Shown here: positions 1 to 9,850 of the stretch, piece after piece
How the letters are laid out: the number at the start of each line of letters is the position of its first letter
Numbering within the stretch: the first letter of the stretch is position 1
From: Alcanivorax sp.
GTDB taxonomy: Bacteria; Pseudomonadota; Gammaproteobacteria; Pseudomonadales; Alcanivoracaceae
DNA length: 64,000 nucleotides
Direction of reading: 5' to 3'
Assembly (NCBI GenBank): GCA_022565695.1
Contig: JAIUME010000002.1
Span: forward strand, 124,001 to 188,000
Notes under the pieces: generated by a model
The model's database searches: none
What the model saw: the letters and a program-made list of their open reading frames with translations, nothing else
What the model was told of the DNA's origin: nothing
Position numbers and translations under genes: made by a program

Positions 1-1
1 T

Positions 2-493
2 GCCATCGGTTCCCTGCGTGGCCCGCTGCACGGCGGCGCCAACGAGGCGGCGATGGACATGATCGAGAAGTTCCGCGACGCCGACCATGCCGAGCAGGAA
101 ATGATGGGCATGCTGGAGCGCAAGGAAAAGATCATGGGCTTCGGCCACGCGATCTACAGCACCTCCGATCCGCGTAACGGCATCATCAAGCAGTGGTCCG
201 AGAAGCTGGCTGCGGACGTGGGCGATACCGTGCTGTATCCGGTGTCTGTGCGTTGCGAAGAAGTCATGTGGCGCGAGAAGAAACTGTTCTGCAACGCGGA
301 TTTCTTCCATGCCTCGGCGTATCACTTCATGGGTATTCCGACCAAGCTGTTCACACCGATTTTCGTGATCAGCCGTCTGACCGGTTGGGCCGCGCATATC
401 TTCGAGCAGCGCGCCGACAACCGCATCATTCGACCGAGTGCCGAATATGTGGGTGAAGAGCCACGTAAAGTTGCGCCGATTGCCCAGCGTTGA
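2..493 (+). CDS. prpC: 2-methylcitrate synthase, C-terminal part
   Basis: PrpC condenses propionyl-CoA with oxaloacetate to 2-methylcitrate, the first step of the methylcitrate cycle. The gene starts before the window; the open frame begins at base 2 and gives the last 163 residues. All three catalytic residues of the citrate synthase fold are visible: the His in GPLHGGANE, the His in GFGHAIYST and the Asp in NADFFHAS. The acnD, prpF and prpD genes follow on the same strand, which favours a methylcitrate synthase over the TCA-cycle GltA. The protein ends with a normal C-terminus before a hairpin. Confidence 0.95.
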   Translation, partial: AIGSLRGPLHGGANEAAMDMIEKFRDADHAEQEMMGMLERKEKIMGFGHAIYSTSDPRNGIIKQWSEKLAADVGDTVLYPVSVRCEEVMWREKKLFCNADFFHASAYHFMGIPTKLFTPIFVISRLTGWAAHIFEQRADNRIIRPSAEYVGEEPRKVAPIAQR

Positions 494-500
494 TGGCGCA

Positions 501-522
501 GGGGGAGCCTTCCGGCTCCCCC
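501..522 (+). terminator. hairpin between prpC and acnD
   Basis: A perfect 9-bp stem, GGGGGAGCC / GGCTCCCCC, with a TTCC loop, followed by TTGTT. The T-run is poor, so it may act as a partial terminator or as an mRNA-stabilising hairpin that sets prpC expression apart from acnD. Confidence 0.55.
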
Positions 523-580
523 TTGTTCGTCCCTGTAAGCGACTAGTTTAGCGACTATCACCTGATTGAGTCCCGATACC

Positions 581-3175
581 ATGAACACTGAATACCGCAA
601 GCCTTTGCCGGGCACCCAGCTGGAATACTTCGACACCCGAGCGGCAGTCGATGCTATCCAGCCGGGCGCTTATGACAGACTGCCTTACACCTCCCGTGTA
701 CTGGCGGAGAACCTGGTCCGTCGCTGTGATCCAGCGATGCTGACCGATTCACTCAAGCAGCTTATCGAGCGCAAGCGTGATCTGGACTTTCCCTGGTATC
801 CGGCCCGTGTTGTCTGTCATGACATTCTCGGGCAGACGGCGCTGGTGGATCTGGCAGGCTTGCGGGATGCGATTGCAGAGCAGGGCGGTGACCCGGCCAA
901 GGTCAATCCGGTGGTGCCCACGCAGTTGATCGTGGATCACTCTCTGGCGGTGGAGCATCCGGGCTTTGAAGAAGGCGCGTTCGAGAAGAACCGCGCTGTG
1001 GAAGATCGCCGTAACGAAGACCGCTTCCACTTTATCAACTGGACCAAAAAAGCCTTCAAGAATGTGGACGTGATTCCACCGGGCAACGGCATCATGCACC
1101 AGATCAATCTGGAGAAGATGTCACCGGTTGTTCAGGTCCGCGACGGCGTAGCGTTTGTCGACACCTGCGTCGGCACAGACAGTCATACTCCGATGGTCGA
1201 TGCGCTGGGCGTGATTTCCGTCGGCGTGGGTGGCCTGGAAGCCGAGAGCGTCATGCTCGGTCGTGCCTCCTGGATGCGTCTGCCGGATATCACTGGCGTG
1301 GAACTGACTGGCAAGCTGCGCCCGGGTATTACCGGCACCGACCTGGTGCTGGCGCTGACCGAGTTCCTGCGCAAGCAACGTGTTGTCGGGGCCTATCTTG
1401 AGTTTTACGGCGAAGGCGCCGCCAACCTCAGCCTGGGCGACCGTGCCACCATTGCCAACATGACACCGGAATACGGTGCCACAGCAGGCATGTTCTATAT
1501 TGATGAACAGACCATCGATTATCTGAAACTCACCGGCCGTGACGATGATCAGGTCGCGCTGGTGGAATTGTTTGCGAAACACACCGGGCTGTGGGCCGAC
1601 ACGCTCAAGGATGCCGAGTACGAGCGCGTGCTGACGTTCGATCTGACCTCTGTGGGCCGTAACCTCGCCGGGCCATCCAATCCCCATGCGTTGCTGCCAG
1701 TGTCCGAACTGGCGTTGCGCGGGATCAGCGGCAAGGTGGAAAACGAACCGGGCCTGATGCCGGACGGTGCGGTGATCATCGCTGCCATCACCAGCTGTAC
1801 CAACACCAGTAACCCGCGCAACATGATTGCTGCCGGTCTTATTGCCCGTAACGCCAACCGCCTGGGCCTGACCCGCAAGCCCTGGGTGAAGTCATCCCTG
1901 GCACCGGGCTCCAAGACGGTGAAAATCTACCTGGAAGAAGCCGAGCTGTTGCCAGAGCTGCAACAGCTGGGCTTTGATGTGGTGGCGTTTGCCTGCACCA
2001 CCTGTAACGGTATGAGTGGCGCATTGGACCCGGTCATCCAGAAGGAAGTGATCGACCGTGACCTGTATGCCACGGCCGTACTGTCCGGTAACCGCAACTT
2101 CGATGGCCGTATTCATCCTTACGCCAAGCAGGCGTTTCTGGCGTCACCGCCGTTGGTCGTGGCGTATGCCATCGCCGGCACGATCCGCTTCGATATCGAG
2201 AAAGACATTCTGGGTACCGACAAGGACGGGAATCCGATTACGCTGAAGGACATCTGGCCCAGCGATGAAGAAATCGATGCGCTGGTGAAGAAAAGCGTCA
2301 AGCCGGAGCAGTTCCGTCAGGTCTATATCCCCATGTTCGAAGCCAAGGCAGACACTGGGCCGCAGGTCAGCCCGTTGTACGACTGGCGCCCGATGAGCAC
2401 GTATATTCGCCGTCCGCCGTACTGGGAAGGCGCCATGGCCGGCGAGCGGTTGCTCAAGGGCATGCGCCCGCTGGCAGTGCTGCCTGACAACATCACGACC
2501 GACCATCTGTCGCCCTCCAACGCGATCATGCTGGACAGCGCCGCTGGCGAATACCTGGCGAAAATGGGCCTGCCGGAGGAAGACTTCAACTCCTACGCGA
2601 CTCACCGTGGTGATCACCTCACCGCGCAGCGCGCCACCTTTGCCAACCCCAAGCTGATCAACGAGATGGCTGTGGTGGACGGTGAAGTGAAGCAGGGCTC
2701 CCTGACTCGCATCGAGCCGGAAGGCAAGGTGACACGCATGTGGGAGGCCATCGAGACTTATATGGCACGCAAGCAGCCGCTGATCATTATTGCGGGTGCC
2801 GATTACGGTCAGGGCTCGTCCCGCGACTGGGCCGCCAAGGGTGTCAGCCTGGCCGGTGTCGAGGCCATCGCGGCCGAGGGCTTCGAGCGCATTCACCGCA
2901 CCAACCTGCTGGGCATGGGGGTGTTGCCGCTGGAGTTCGCCGCCGGTACCACCCGCAAGACGCTGGGCATTGATGGCACCGAGACGTTTGATGTGCTCGG
3001 CGAGCGCAAGCCGCGCGCCACACTGACGCTGGTGATTCATCGCAAGGACGGCGAGCGTCTCGAAGTACCTGTTACCTGTCGCCTGGATACGGCGGAAGAG
3101 GTGTCCATCTATGAAGCGGGTGGCGTGTTGCAACGTTTCGCGAAGGACTTCCTGGAATCGGAGACAGCGGCCTGA
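581..3175 (+). CDS. acnD: Fe/S-dependent 2-methylcitrate dehydratase AcnD
   Basis: An aconitase-family enzyme that dehydrates 2-methylcitrate to 2-methylaconitate, working with PrpF in place of PrpD. It has 864 residues from the ATG at 581; the TTG at 566 is a possible but less likely start, because family members begin with a sequence like MNTEYRKPLPGT. The three cysteines that ligate the 4Fe-4S cluster are visible: Cys406 in ITSCTNTSNP, and Cys472 and Cys475 in ACTTCNG. The C-terminal swivel domain contains the GADYGQGSSRDWAAKG motif. It lies between prpC and prpF, the classic prpC-acnD-prpF order. Cytosolic. Confidence 0.96.
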   Translation: MNTEYRKPLPGTQLEYFDTRAAVDAIQPGAYDRLPYTSRVLAENLVRRCDPAMLTDSLKQLIERKRDLDFPWYPARVVCHDILGQTALVDLAGLRDAIAEQGGDPAKVNPVVPTQLIVDHSLAVEHPGFEEGAFEKNRAVEDRRNEDRFHFINWTKKAFKNVDVIPPGNGIMHQINLEKMSPVVQVRDGVAFVDTCVGTDSHTPMVDALGVISVGVGGLEAESVMLGRASWMRLPDITGVELTGKLRPGITGTDLVLALTEFLRKQRVVGAYLEFYGEGAANLSLGDRATIANMTPEYGATAGMFYIDEQTIDYLKLTGRDDDQVALVELFAKHTGLWADTLKDAEYERVLTFDLTSVGRNLAGPSNPHALLPVSELALRGISGKVENEPGLMPDGAVIIAAITSCTNTSNPRNMIAAGLIARNANRLGLTRKPWVKSSLAPGSKTVKIYLEEAELLPELQQLGFDVVAFACTTCNGMSGALDPVIQKEVIDRDLYATAVLSGNRNFDGRIHPYAKQAFLASPPLVVAYAIAGTIRFDIEKDILGTDKDGNPITLKDIWPSDEEIDALVKKSVKPEQFRQVYIPMFEAKADTGPQVSPLYDWRPMSTYIRRPPYWEGAMAGERLLKGMRPLAVLPDNITTDHLSPSNAIMLDSAAGEYLAKMGLPEEDFNSYATHRGDHLTAQRATFANPKLINEMAVVDGEVKQGSLTRIEPEGKVTRMWEAIETYMARKQPLIIIAGADYGQGSSRDWAAKGVSLAGVEAIAAEGFERIHRTNLLGMGVLPLEFAAGTTRKTLGIDGTETFDVLGERKPRATLTLVIHRKDGERLEVPVTCRLDTAEEVSIYEAGGVLQRFAKDFLESETAA

Positions 3176-3236
3176 GGGCCGCCTTCTCTAACCCGGCTTT
3201 TACAGGCCCGACTTTTACCGTTCAGGAAAACGACAC

Positions 3237-4427
3237 ATGGCCCATGTACCCCAGATCAGGATTCCTGCCACCTATATGCGTGGTGGCACCAGTAAAGGCG
3301 TATTTTTCAGCCTGACGGATCTGCCTGACGCCGCACAGGTGGCGGGCGCGGCCCGTGACGCCCTGTTGCTGCGCGTGATCGGCAGCCCTGACCCTTACGG
3401 CAAGCAGATCGACGGCATGGGTGGCGCGACCTCGAGCACCAGCAAGACGGTGATCCTGTCTCGCAGTACCCGCCCGGAACATGATGTGGATTACCTGTTC
3501 GGGCAGGTGTCCATCGACAAGGCGTTTGTGGACTGGAGCGGCAATTGCGGCAACCTGTCTGCGGCGGTGGGCGCCTTCGCCATCAGCGCCGGACTGGTAG
3601 ATGCCAGCCGTATTCCGCAGGACGGTGTCGCAACCGTGCGCATCTGGCAGGCGAATATCGGCAAGACCATCATTGCCCAGGTGCCAATGACCGACGGCGC
3701 TGTCCAGGAAACCGGTGACTTCGAGTTGGACGGGGTGACTTTCCCGGCGGCAGAAGTGGAAGTCGCCTTCATGGACCCGGCCGCCGAGGAAGAGGGCGGT
3801 GGTGGCAGCATGTTTCCCACCGGCAACCTTGTTGATGATCTTGAAGTGCCGGGTGTCGGCATGCTCAAGGCCACGCTGATCAACGTTGGCATTCCCACCG
3901 TGTTCGTGAATGCCGCGGCGATTGGCTACACCGGCACGGAACTGCAGGACGCGATCAACAGCGACGCGAAAGCCCTGGCCATGTTCGAGACCATTCGCGC
4001 CCACGGCGCATTGCGCATGGGCCTGATCAAGGATCTGGCGGAGGCGGGTAATCGGCAGCATACGCCGAAAGTGGCGTTTGTCGCGCCGCCGGCCAGCTAT
4101 GTCTCTTCCAGTGGCAAGCAGGTTTCAGTCGATGACGTGGATCTGCTGGTGCGAGCCCTGTCCATGGGCAAGCTGCATCACGCCATGATGGGTACTGCGG
4201 CGGTGGCCATTGGCGCAGCCGCTGCGATCCCCGGCACGCTGGTGAATCTGGCGGCCGGTGGCGGTGACCGCACTGCGGTGCGCTTCGGGCATCCTTCCGG
4301 CACCTTGCGCGTCGGCGCGGAAGCCACTGAAGTGGACGGCGACTGGACGGTGAGCAAGGCCATCATGAGCCGCAGCGCGCGGGTCCTGATGGAAGGCTGG
4401 GTGCGAGTACCGGGAGATGCTTTCTGA
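3237..4427 (+). CDS. prpF: 2-methylaconitate cis-trans isomerase PrpF
   Basis: PrpF isomerises the trans-2-methylaconitate made by AcnD to the cis form used by aconitase AcnB. It has 396 residues and starts at an ATG behind an AGGA-type ribosome site. The N-terminus ([16 protein letters not shown]) is typical of the family, and Cys104 lies in the DWSGNCGN motif. The fold is like that of diaminopimelate epimerase. It follows acnD by 61 bp and precedes prpD by 49 bp, so the three are probably one transcript. Confidence 0.96.
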   Translation: MAHVPQIRIPATYMRGGTSKGVFFSLTDLPDAAQVAGAARDALLLRVIGSPDPYGKQIDGMGGATSSTSKTVILSRSTRPEHDVDYLFGQVSIDKAFVDWSGNCGNLSAAVGAFAISAGLVDASRIPQDGVATVRIWQANIGKTIIAQVPMTDGAVQETGDFELDGVTFPAAEVEVAFMDPAAEEEGGGGSMFPTGNLVDDLEVPGVGMLKATLINVGIPTVFVNAAAIGYTGTELQDAINSDAKALAMFETIRAHGALRMGLIKDLAEAGNRQHTPKVAFVAPPASYVSSSGKQVSVDDVDLLVRALSMGKLHHAMMGTAAVAIGAAAAIPGTLVNLAAGGGDRTAVRFGHPSGTLRVGAEATEVDGDWTVSKAIMSRSARVLMEGWVRVPGDAF

Positions 4428-4476
4428 TACGGTGGGGCTGTTCCCTTTCTCACCGGGCCTCACCGGGAGGCGCAGC

Positions 4477-6000
4477 ATGCACAGCAGCAGCACAAATACC
4501 AGAGACAATACCGACAGCAATGAACGCCCTGAGTACGATACCGTCATCCAGGACATCGCCGAGTATGTCCTGGGTGGCGTCTCTGATCGCTCTGATTCCT
4601 CGAACGCCTCCGAAGCGCTGGAGACTGCCCGCTACTGCCTGATGGACACCCTCGGTTGTGGCCTGCTGGCGTTACGCTTTCCCGAATGTACCAAACACCT
4701 GGGCCCGATCGTCGAGGGCACCATGGTGCCTCACGGCGCGCGTGTGCCGGGTACCGCTTTTCGCCTGGACCCGGTGAAAGCGGCCTGGGATATCGGCTGC
4801 ACCATTCGCTGGCTGGATTACAACGACACCTGGCTCGCTGCGGAGTGGGGCCACCCCTCGGATAATCTCGGTGCCATTCTGGCCGTTGCCGATCATCTGT
4901 CCCAGCGCAACCTGGCGCGCGGCGAGCCGCCGCTGATCATGCGCCAGGTACTGGACGCCATGATCATGGCGCATGAGATACAGGGTGTGATCGCGCTGGA
5001 GAACAGCTTCAATCGCGTTGGCCTGTGCCATGTGCTGTTGGTGCGGGTGGCGTCCACCGCGGTGGCCACAAAGCTGATGGGCGGCAACCGTGAACAGATC
5101 ATGGCGGCCGTATCCCAGGCCTGGGTGGATGGCTCCTCATTACGCACCTATCGCCACGCGCCCAATGCAGGTTCGCGCAAATCCTGGGCAGCGGGGGATG
5201 CGACCAGCCGTGCGGTCCGTCTGGCGGATATGGCCATGCGCGGGGAGATGGGCATCCCTGGTGCGCTGACCGCGCCGCAATGGGGTTTTTATGATGTCAG
5301 CTTCAGCCACACCTGCAAGGATCTGGCGTTAAAGCCCGAGGCGGAGCGTCGCTTTCGCTTCCAGCGGGATTACGGCACCTATGTGATGGAGAACATTCTC
5401 TTCAAGATTGCCTTTCCTGCCGAATTTCACAGCCAAACCGCCTGCGAGGCGGCCGTCATATTGCATCCGCTGGTGAAAGACCGTCTGGCGGAGATCGACA
5501 GGATTGTGCTGACGACGCACGAATCTGCCATTCGCATCATTTCGAAAAAAGGTCCCCTGGCCAATCCGGCGGATCGCGATCATTGCCTGCAGTATATGGT
5601 GGCAGTGCCGCTGCTGTTTGGCGAACTGGCGGCGGAGCACTATGAGGATGCGTTTCACCAGGCGCATCCCGCCATCGATATGCTGCGTGACAAGATGGAA
5701 GTCGTAGAGGATCAGGGTTATAGCCGCGATTACCACGATGCGGACAAGCGCTCGATTGCAAACGCGGTTCAGGTCTTCTTTGTCGACGGCACCTGTACGG
5801 ACAAGGTGGCTGTTGAGTATCCCCTTGGCCATCGCCGCCGCCGCGCGGAAGGTATTCCGTTGTTGAAAGAGAAGTTTCGTCGCAATCTGGCGGCGAGTTT
5901 CCCTGCTGCACGGTGCCAGACAATATATGAGCTGTGTGATGATTCGGCGGTGCTACATGCGATGCCGGTGAACATATTCATGGATCTGTTTGTCATTTGA
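4477..6000 (+). CDS. prpD: MmgE/PrpD family 2-methylcitrate dehydratase
   Basis: PrpD dehydrates 2-methylcitrate without an Fe/S cluster. I chose the ATG at 4477, which follows a good ribosome site (GGGAGG, 4465-4470), over the 20-residue longer frame that overlaps prpF. This gives 507 residues, slightly longer than usual because of a polar Ser/Asn/Thr-rich N-terminal tail before the conserved [17 protein letters not shown] start. The conserved [24 protein letters not shown] region is intact. Because AcnD and PrpF already provide this step, PrpD here is either a backup or also provides part of the isomerisation route, as in other genomes that keep both systems. Confidence 0.94.
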   Translation: MHSSSTNTRDNTDSNERPEYDTVIQDIAEYVLGGVSDRSDSSNASEALETARYCLMDTLGCGLLALRFPECTKHLGPIVEGTMVPHGARVPGTAFRLDPVKAAWDIGCTIRWLDYNDTWLAAEWGHPSDNLGAILAVADHLSQRNLARGEPPLIMRQVLDAMIMAHEIQGVIALENSFNRVGLCHVLLVRVASTAVATKLMGGNREQIMAAVSQAWVDGSSLRTYRHAPNAGSRKSWAAGDATSRAVRLADMAMRGEMGIPGALTAPQWGFYDVSFSHTCKDLALKPEAERRFRFQRDYGTYVMENILFKIAFPAEFHSQTACEAAVILHPLVKDRLAEIDRIVLTTHESAIRIISKKGPLANPADRDHCLQYMVAVPLLFGELAAEHYEDAFHQAHPAIDMLRDKMEVVEDQGYSRDYHDADKRSIANAVQVFFVDGTCTDKVAVEYPLGHRRRRAEGIPLLKEKFRRNLAASFPAARCQTIYELCDDSAVLHAMPVNIFMDLFVI

Positions 6001-6164
6001 ATGCTGCTGCCTGATTATTGAAAATCAGCTTTAACTTTTCTGTGTAGGATTTTGCTTTCAGCATTTGTCTGGAATGACTGACAGCATAAAGTGATATCGC
6101 TCACATCACTGCCCCTCCTGGTGCGCCATGATGCTCGCTCCCAAGCATGGAAGCGAGAGAGCCA

Positions 6165-6488
6165 ATGGCTGAATCTGCGCCAAACTACTACGTCTATATT
6201 GTCACCAACCGCTATCACTCAGTGCTGTACACCAGTGTGGCGTGAGATCTGCGTCGTCGCGTGGCCGACCACCGAAAGATTGCCGAAGAGACATTCACCG
6301 GCCGACATGGCTGCAAAAAACTGGTGTATTACCAGGGCACCGAGTATGTGCACGAGGCGCTCTACCTCGAGCGCCATATCAAGACGGCATCACGCCTCAA
6401 GAAGATCCAGATGATCAACGAGCTGAACCCGCACTGGCGGGATCTTTCCACAGAGGTCCCTTCCAGAGACCAATCCAGAGGGAGATAA
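6165..6488 (+). pseudogene. GIY-YIG nuclease-like gene with an in-frame stop
   Basis: Read through, the frame encodes a 107-codon small GIY-YIG protein of the YhbQ type: YYVYIVTNRYHSVLYTS, then LRRRVADHR, a Lys/Tyr-rich middle and a C-terminal LNPHWRDL. Codon 27 is TGA (6243-6245), at the point where relatives read about T-N-D-L. The Gly expected after LYT is a Ser. The remaining frame is intact to 6488. The gene is therefore probably dead; recoding is possible but unsupported. It stands alone between prpD and the secreted-protein operon and may mark an old insertion site. Confidence 0.75.
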
Positions 6489-6494
6489 CGATTA

Positions 6495-6514
6495 CATTGT
6501 CTAATGTGACAATG
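6495..6514. promoter_or_regulatory. inverted repeat upstream of the A-B-C-D operon
   Basis: The sequence CATTGTCTAATGTGACAATG contains a 7-bp inverted repeat (CATTGTC / GACAATG) with a 6-bp spacer. It lies about 130 bp before the first secreted-protein gene in AT-rich DNA, and could be an operator. No regulator is next to it. A clear -35/-10 pair was not recognised. Confidence 0.35.
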
Positions 6515-6640
6515 GTGAGATGAGTACTTTCTTATTATCAGTTGTTCATGCATGCCATGCAGTGTGGCTTTTATTCGCATGGCGATGTGCCTGTTGTGTC
6601 GATACGCTCCAATCACAAAAATAATAAACAGGTGCATTGC

Positions 6641-8077
6641 ATGATCATGGATTTGATCACGTTGTCTGTTCGGTGGATGGGGCGGTTTCCGAAAAAGATT
6701 GGCGGCACTTTCGTGCTATGTTCGGTCGTGCCGTTTCTGAGCATGGGCCTCAGCCTGGCCACGCCAGTATCTGCTTCAGCGAGTATGGTGCCGCTGGGTG
6801 ATTCAGCCCTTGCCGAGGTATCGGGAACCGGTCTTGCGCTCGGCTTCGAAGATCTTCGTATTGAGATGTCTCCTACTGGCTATATTGAAGCCACCGGCGC
6901 AACCGTTGCTGGCGGTTTGCCATATCGGCGTGCTGATGCACGTTGGTATGGGCTGTCCTTCACCGCTGCCTCAAGTGCCGGTGGTACCGGATACCACTTT
7001 GATGGCAGGCCCTGCGCCACCAATGACATCAGTTGCCCGATATCGGCGGGTGGCTTTCTGGTGCCCAACGACAATCCGTTAATTGTCAGGGTATGGGATT
7101 ATCAGGGTGTCAGCAGCAGTGGGCGGCAATACCTTCTGCGTGATGGAACCGGCGGTACAGACGTGCCAACAGTCCTGGAGCTGTTGATGCCCGACTGGCA
7201 TCAACCCCTGAAAGCCGCCTTCTGGGGCGAGATAGCGGTGGGGCTGGTTGACGGTATAGCGCCCGAGGGCGGCCGCACATACCCCGGCAGCGGCGGTACG
7301 CCCGCAAGCAGCCATTTTCTCCAGAGCCAGACGATACTGGATGAGGTGTCGCTTGCTGGCACCAATGTGCGGTTGATGCAGTTTGATCAACAGACTAATC
7401 CGGGCGGCAATGCCGATACGACCTTTGGTCTCAGTGCCAATCTGCGTATCACCGGCGATATGCGTTTCTCGGTAAATCAGACGGAAGACAGCCTGAATGC
7501 ACTGGGTATCGTACCGGGCTTTACCGATCGCGAAGGGTTGTATTTCAGTGGTGTGGATACGCACCTGCCGCTGGGGTCGCTGCATTATCAGGCGCTTATT
7601 GCCGATCAGGTACCTGGTGGTGGCGATTTCATTCTTGAGCTGACACAGATTCCCAATATCCAGGCAATTTACGAAGACTTCTACGCGTTTGCTCCGGGCG
7701 ACACTCAGGGCTACCAGCGCACCAATCGCCCTCAGCGCTATGAGGAGACCCACGGTCATTGGCGCATTGGCGATATGAATCCGGCCACGAACACCTGCAC
7801 CGGGCCTGGCACCTGCTCGGGCACGAGCGGTATCGTATTTCGTTCCGCGGACACATCATCAATGTTCACCGTTTACGCTGACCGCCCGAGTGAGGATGTG
7901 GATGCCTGGGAGGACAATTGCACCGGCGCCGACAGCTGCAACCCACCGCCGAGAGTGATGAACCCGCGTAATGCAGATACCTATCATCAGGTAAATATTG
8001 GTGATGTGAATGTCAGCGGTCTCCTGATACAGCACCTGCGTATCACGACCTGCTCAACGATCAATGGAGCCTGCTGA
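6641..8077 (+). CDS. secreted protein A of set 1, unknown function
   Basis: Not a recognised enzyme. From the ATG at 6641 the product has 478 residues. A long signal peptide (charged RFPKK, then a hydrophobic stretch ending ATPVSASA) is followed by the family motif MVPLGDSALAEVSGTGLAL. The body is rich in Gly, Thr, Asp and aromatic residues, as in beta-rich surface proteins, and has several Cys pairs. It is a paralogue of the protein at 12308: both carry FWGEI-VG, LQSQTI, GD-RFSV, a -HYQ- segment and GDFI-LT in the same order. It overlaps gene B (TGATG at 8075-8079), so translation is probably coupled. The family resembles proteins with the DUF6160-type N-terminus (assignment from memory). 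Export to the periplasm or surface is inferred from the signal peptide. Confidence 0.85.
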   Translation: MIMDLITLSVRWMGRFPKKIGGTFVLCSVVPFLSMGLSLATPVSASASMVPLGDSALAEVSGTGLALGFEDLRIEMSPTGYIEATGATVAGGLPYRRADARWYGLSFTAASSAGGTGYHFDGRPCATNDISCPISAGGFLVPNDNPLIVRVWDYQGVSSSGRQYLLRDGTGGTDVPTVLELLMPDWHQPLKAAFWGEIAVGLVDGIAPEGGRTYPGSGGTPASSHFLQSQTILDEVSLAGTNVRLMQFDQQTNPGGNADTTFGLSANLRITGDMRFSVNQTEDSLNALGIVPGFTDREGLYFSGVDTHLPLGSLHYQALIADQVPGGGDFILELTQIPNIQAIYEDFYAFAPGDTQGYQRTNRPQRYEETHGHWRIGDMNPATNTCTGPGTCSGTSGIVFRSADTSSMFTVYADRPSEDVDAWEDNCTGADSCNPPPRVMNPRNADTYHQVNIGDVNVSGLLIQHLRITTCSTINGAC

Positions 8078-8739
8078 TGCGTATTCCTGCCTTGCAATAC
8101 CACGTCCTGTTTGCGTGTCTGGCCGGCTCTTTCGGGCTTGCCGCCACCGCCGCATCGCTTCAGCCCCTGGAGGATGCGGAACTGGCTATGGTCACCGGCC
8201 AGGAAGGCGCGGTGCTGGAAATCAGTGTGCACTGGAATACCACAGCAGACGGCGCGCCACGCACGGATATCCCGGCAGTACTGAGGCGCTTCGCGCTGCA
8301 GTATGACGGCCGCCCCGGCGACTGGCTGGTGGCGACTGACTTCTATCTGCATCTGGATATTCCGGCGTTGGCGATCGACTCCGGCGACGGGTTGACCGAA
8401 GCAGAGTACGCCGCACTGCCTGAATACGGCGCGCCGGGTAAATCATCGCTGCTCGGCAGTTTCGACCCCTATGGTACGCCGCTGATGGAACTGCGTTTTC
8501 CCGAAGGCCTGATGATCGGTATGAACAACAGTCTCGCGATTACCCGTGATGTGATGGACGGTGGCGAGGTTCAGCAGTATGGCTGGGAACGAACGGATCT
8601 TCAGCCCTTTGTCGGTATTCGCATAGGCGATGCCAGCAACATGCCGGGGCAGCCGCCGGTGAATGGTACCGGAACCGGGCCAACACACATCAACCTTGAT
8701 GGTGTAGTGAACTTCTTTGGCTTTGGGGGGGAGCTGTAA
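8077..8739 (+). CDS. secreted protein B of set 1, unknown function
   Basis: Product of 220 residues with a clear signal peptide (MRIPALQYHVLFACLAGSF, cleavage near ATAAS) followed at once by the shared motif LQPLEDAELAMVTGQEGAV. The rest is predicted beta-rich, with no cysteines in the mature part and no known catalytic motif. The C-terminal part (GIRIGDASNMPG to VNFFGFGGEL) matches that of B' at 13597 (GAQIGDIQAGNN to DVYVFGY). The start overlaps the stop of gene A and the stop is 2 bp before gene C, so A-B-C-D is a tight operon. Function unknown. Confidence 0.85.
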   Translation: MRIPALQYHVLFACLAGSFGLAATAASLQPLEDAELAMVTGQEGAVLEISVHWNTTADGAPRTDIPAVLRRFALQYDGRPGDWLVATDFYLHLDIPALAIDSGDGLTEAEYAALPEYGAPGKSSLLGSFDPYGTPLMELRFPEGLMIGMNNSLAITRDVMDGGEVQQYGWERTDLQPFVGIRIGDASNMPGQPPVNGTGTGPTHINLDGVVNFFGFGGEL

Positions 8740-8741
8740 TC

Positions 8742-9842
8742 ATGAAATACCCATGGATTTTCCTGATCAGCGTTTTCCATTTCAGCTGTTTACCTGCGTT
8801 TGCCAGCATGCAAGCGCTTGAAGATGATGAGTTGGGTGCGGTATACGGGCAGGCAATGTTCGTGTCTGACTACCGACGCGGTACGCAAGGCGATGGTATC
8901 AGCGACAACGACTTCGGTTTCTACAGACTGATGCTCAATGCGAATGTTGAATTCAATCTCAATATCGACAAGTTGCAGTTGGGCTGCGGCGGCGTGAATG
9001 ACGGCTTGAGTCTGGGGTGCGATATCGACATCGACTATCTCAGGTTGATGGGTAGCTACGACGGCCCGGGCAGCAACCCCCTTCAGCCTGCAGGTGCCGG
9101 CCAGGCGGGCAACCCAGTGGAGAGCCTTTTCAGTTTGCTGCGGCCCTATGTGGAGTTTGCGGTGCTGAACCCGGAACAACCCGAATTCCGGGAAATTGCC
9201 GGCATCAAGGTCGGCAGCCAGCAGGGCGATGGCTTCCTCTCCATTGGCCGATACGACCCGGACTTGCCCGGGTGTACCAACGCCCCCAACAATCCGAACT
9301 GTCACATGGGCATAAACCAGTTCAGCGGCTATATGGATGTTGCGCTGTCAGGCGATGTATCCGGATGTGTTCAGGGCATCTTCGGGGGTTGCAATAATCT
9401 CGATCTGAGCTTCAGCGAGCAACAGGCTGTCACGGGTACGCGCATGCAAGCACCTGTTTTTTCTGTACCTGCGTCAGGCACTTTATGCCTGAATACACTC
9501 TTCGGTTGTGCAAATATCAATGTCACCATTTTTTCCCTGTTTCAGGATGATCTGCGCTTTATTCATGGGATCAAACTGGATGAGACGAGCGATTTCTTCA
9601 TGTCATTCCAGCGTGAGCGGATCACCTACCCTGCGTTCGAGCCTGGCGACTGGGCCGCGGCGCCCGCCAATACCGGATGGTGGATGAATCTTCCCGGTAT
9701 CGAGTTGTCGGGGCTGGATGTGGAGTACAACACTACGTTGTTTTCCGCAGTCGGTTCATTGTTCGGCACCACGCAATTGGTTAATTACGATGTGGGCCAG
9801 CGCCCGGCACACAACTGCTGGGGAGGGGCTCAGTTTTGTTGA
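8742..9842 (+). CDS. secreted protein C of set 1, unknown function
   Basis: Product of 366 residues. The ribosome site is the G-run/GGGGAG before the ATG. Signal peptide MKYPWIFLISVFHFSCLPAFA is followed by the motif MQALEDDELGAVYGQAMFV. The mature protein has many cysteines (about ten) and ends in HNCWGGAQFC, a terminal Cys pair that is also present in C' (DNCWGAATFC). Shared blocks with C': LNIDKLQLG / LNIDLLELG and I-G-K-V/L-R-L-G-FLSIG/PLSIG. The cysteines suggest disulphides formed in the periplasm. No known domain beyond the family N-terminus was recognised. Confidence 0.85.
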   Translation: MKYPWIFLISVFHFSCLPAFASMQALEDDELGAVYGQAMFVSDYRRGTQGDGISDNDFGFYRLMLNANVEFNLNIDKLQLGCGGVNDGLSLGCDIDIDYLRLMGSYDGPGSNPLQPAGAGQAGNPVESLFSLLRPYVEFAVLNPEQPEFREIAGIKVGSQQGDGFLSIGRYDPDLPGCTNAPNNPNCHMGINQFSGYMDVALSGDVSGCVQGIFGGCNNLDLSFSEQQAVTGTRMQAPVFSVPASGTLCLNTLFGCANINVTIFSLFQDDLRFIHGIKLDETSDFFMSFQRERITYPAFEPGDWAAAPANTGWWMNLPGIELSGLDVEYNTTLFSAVGSLFGTTQLVNYDVGQRPAHNCWGGAQFC

Positions 9843-9850
9843 GGCTGATA

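Noticed and set aside
2144-3133. A 329-codon antisense frame in acnD
   Set aside because: Fully inside a well-supported gene with conserved motifs; no start or motif of its own.
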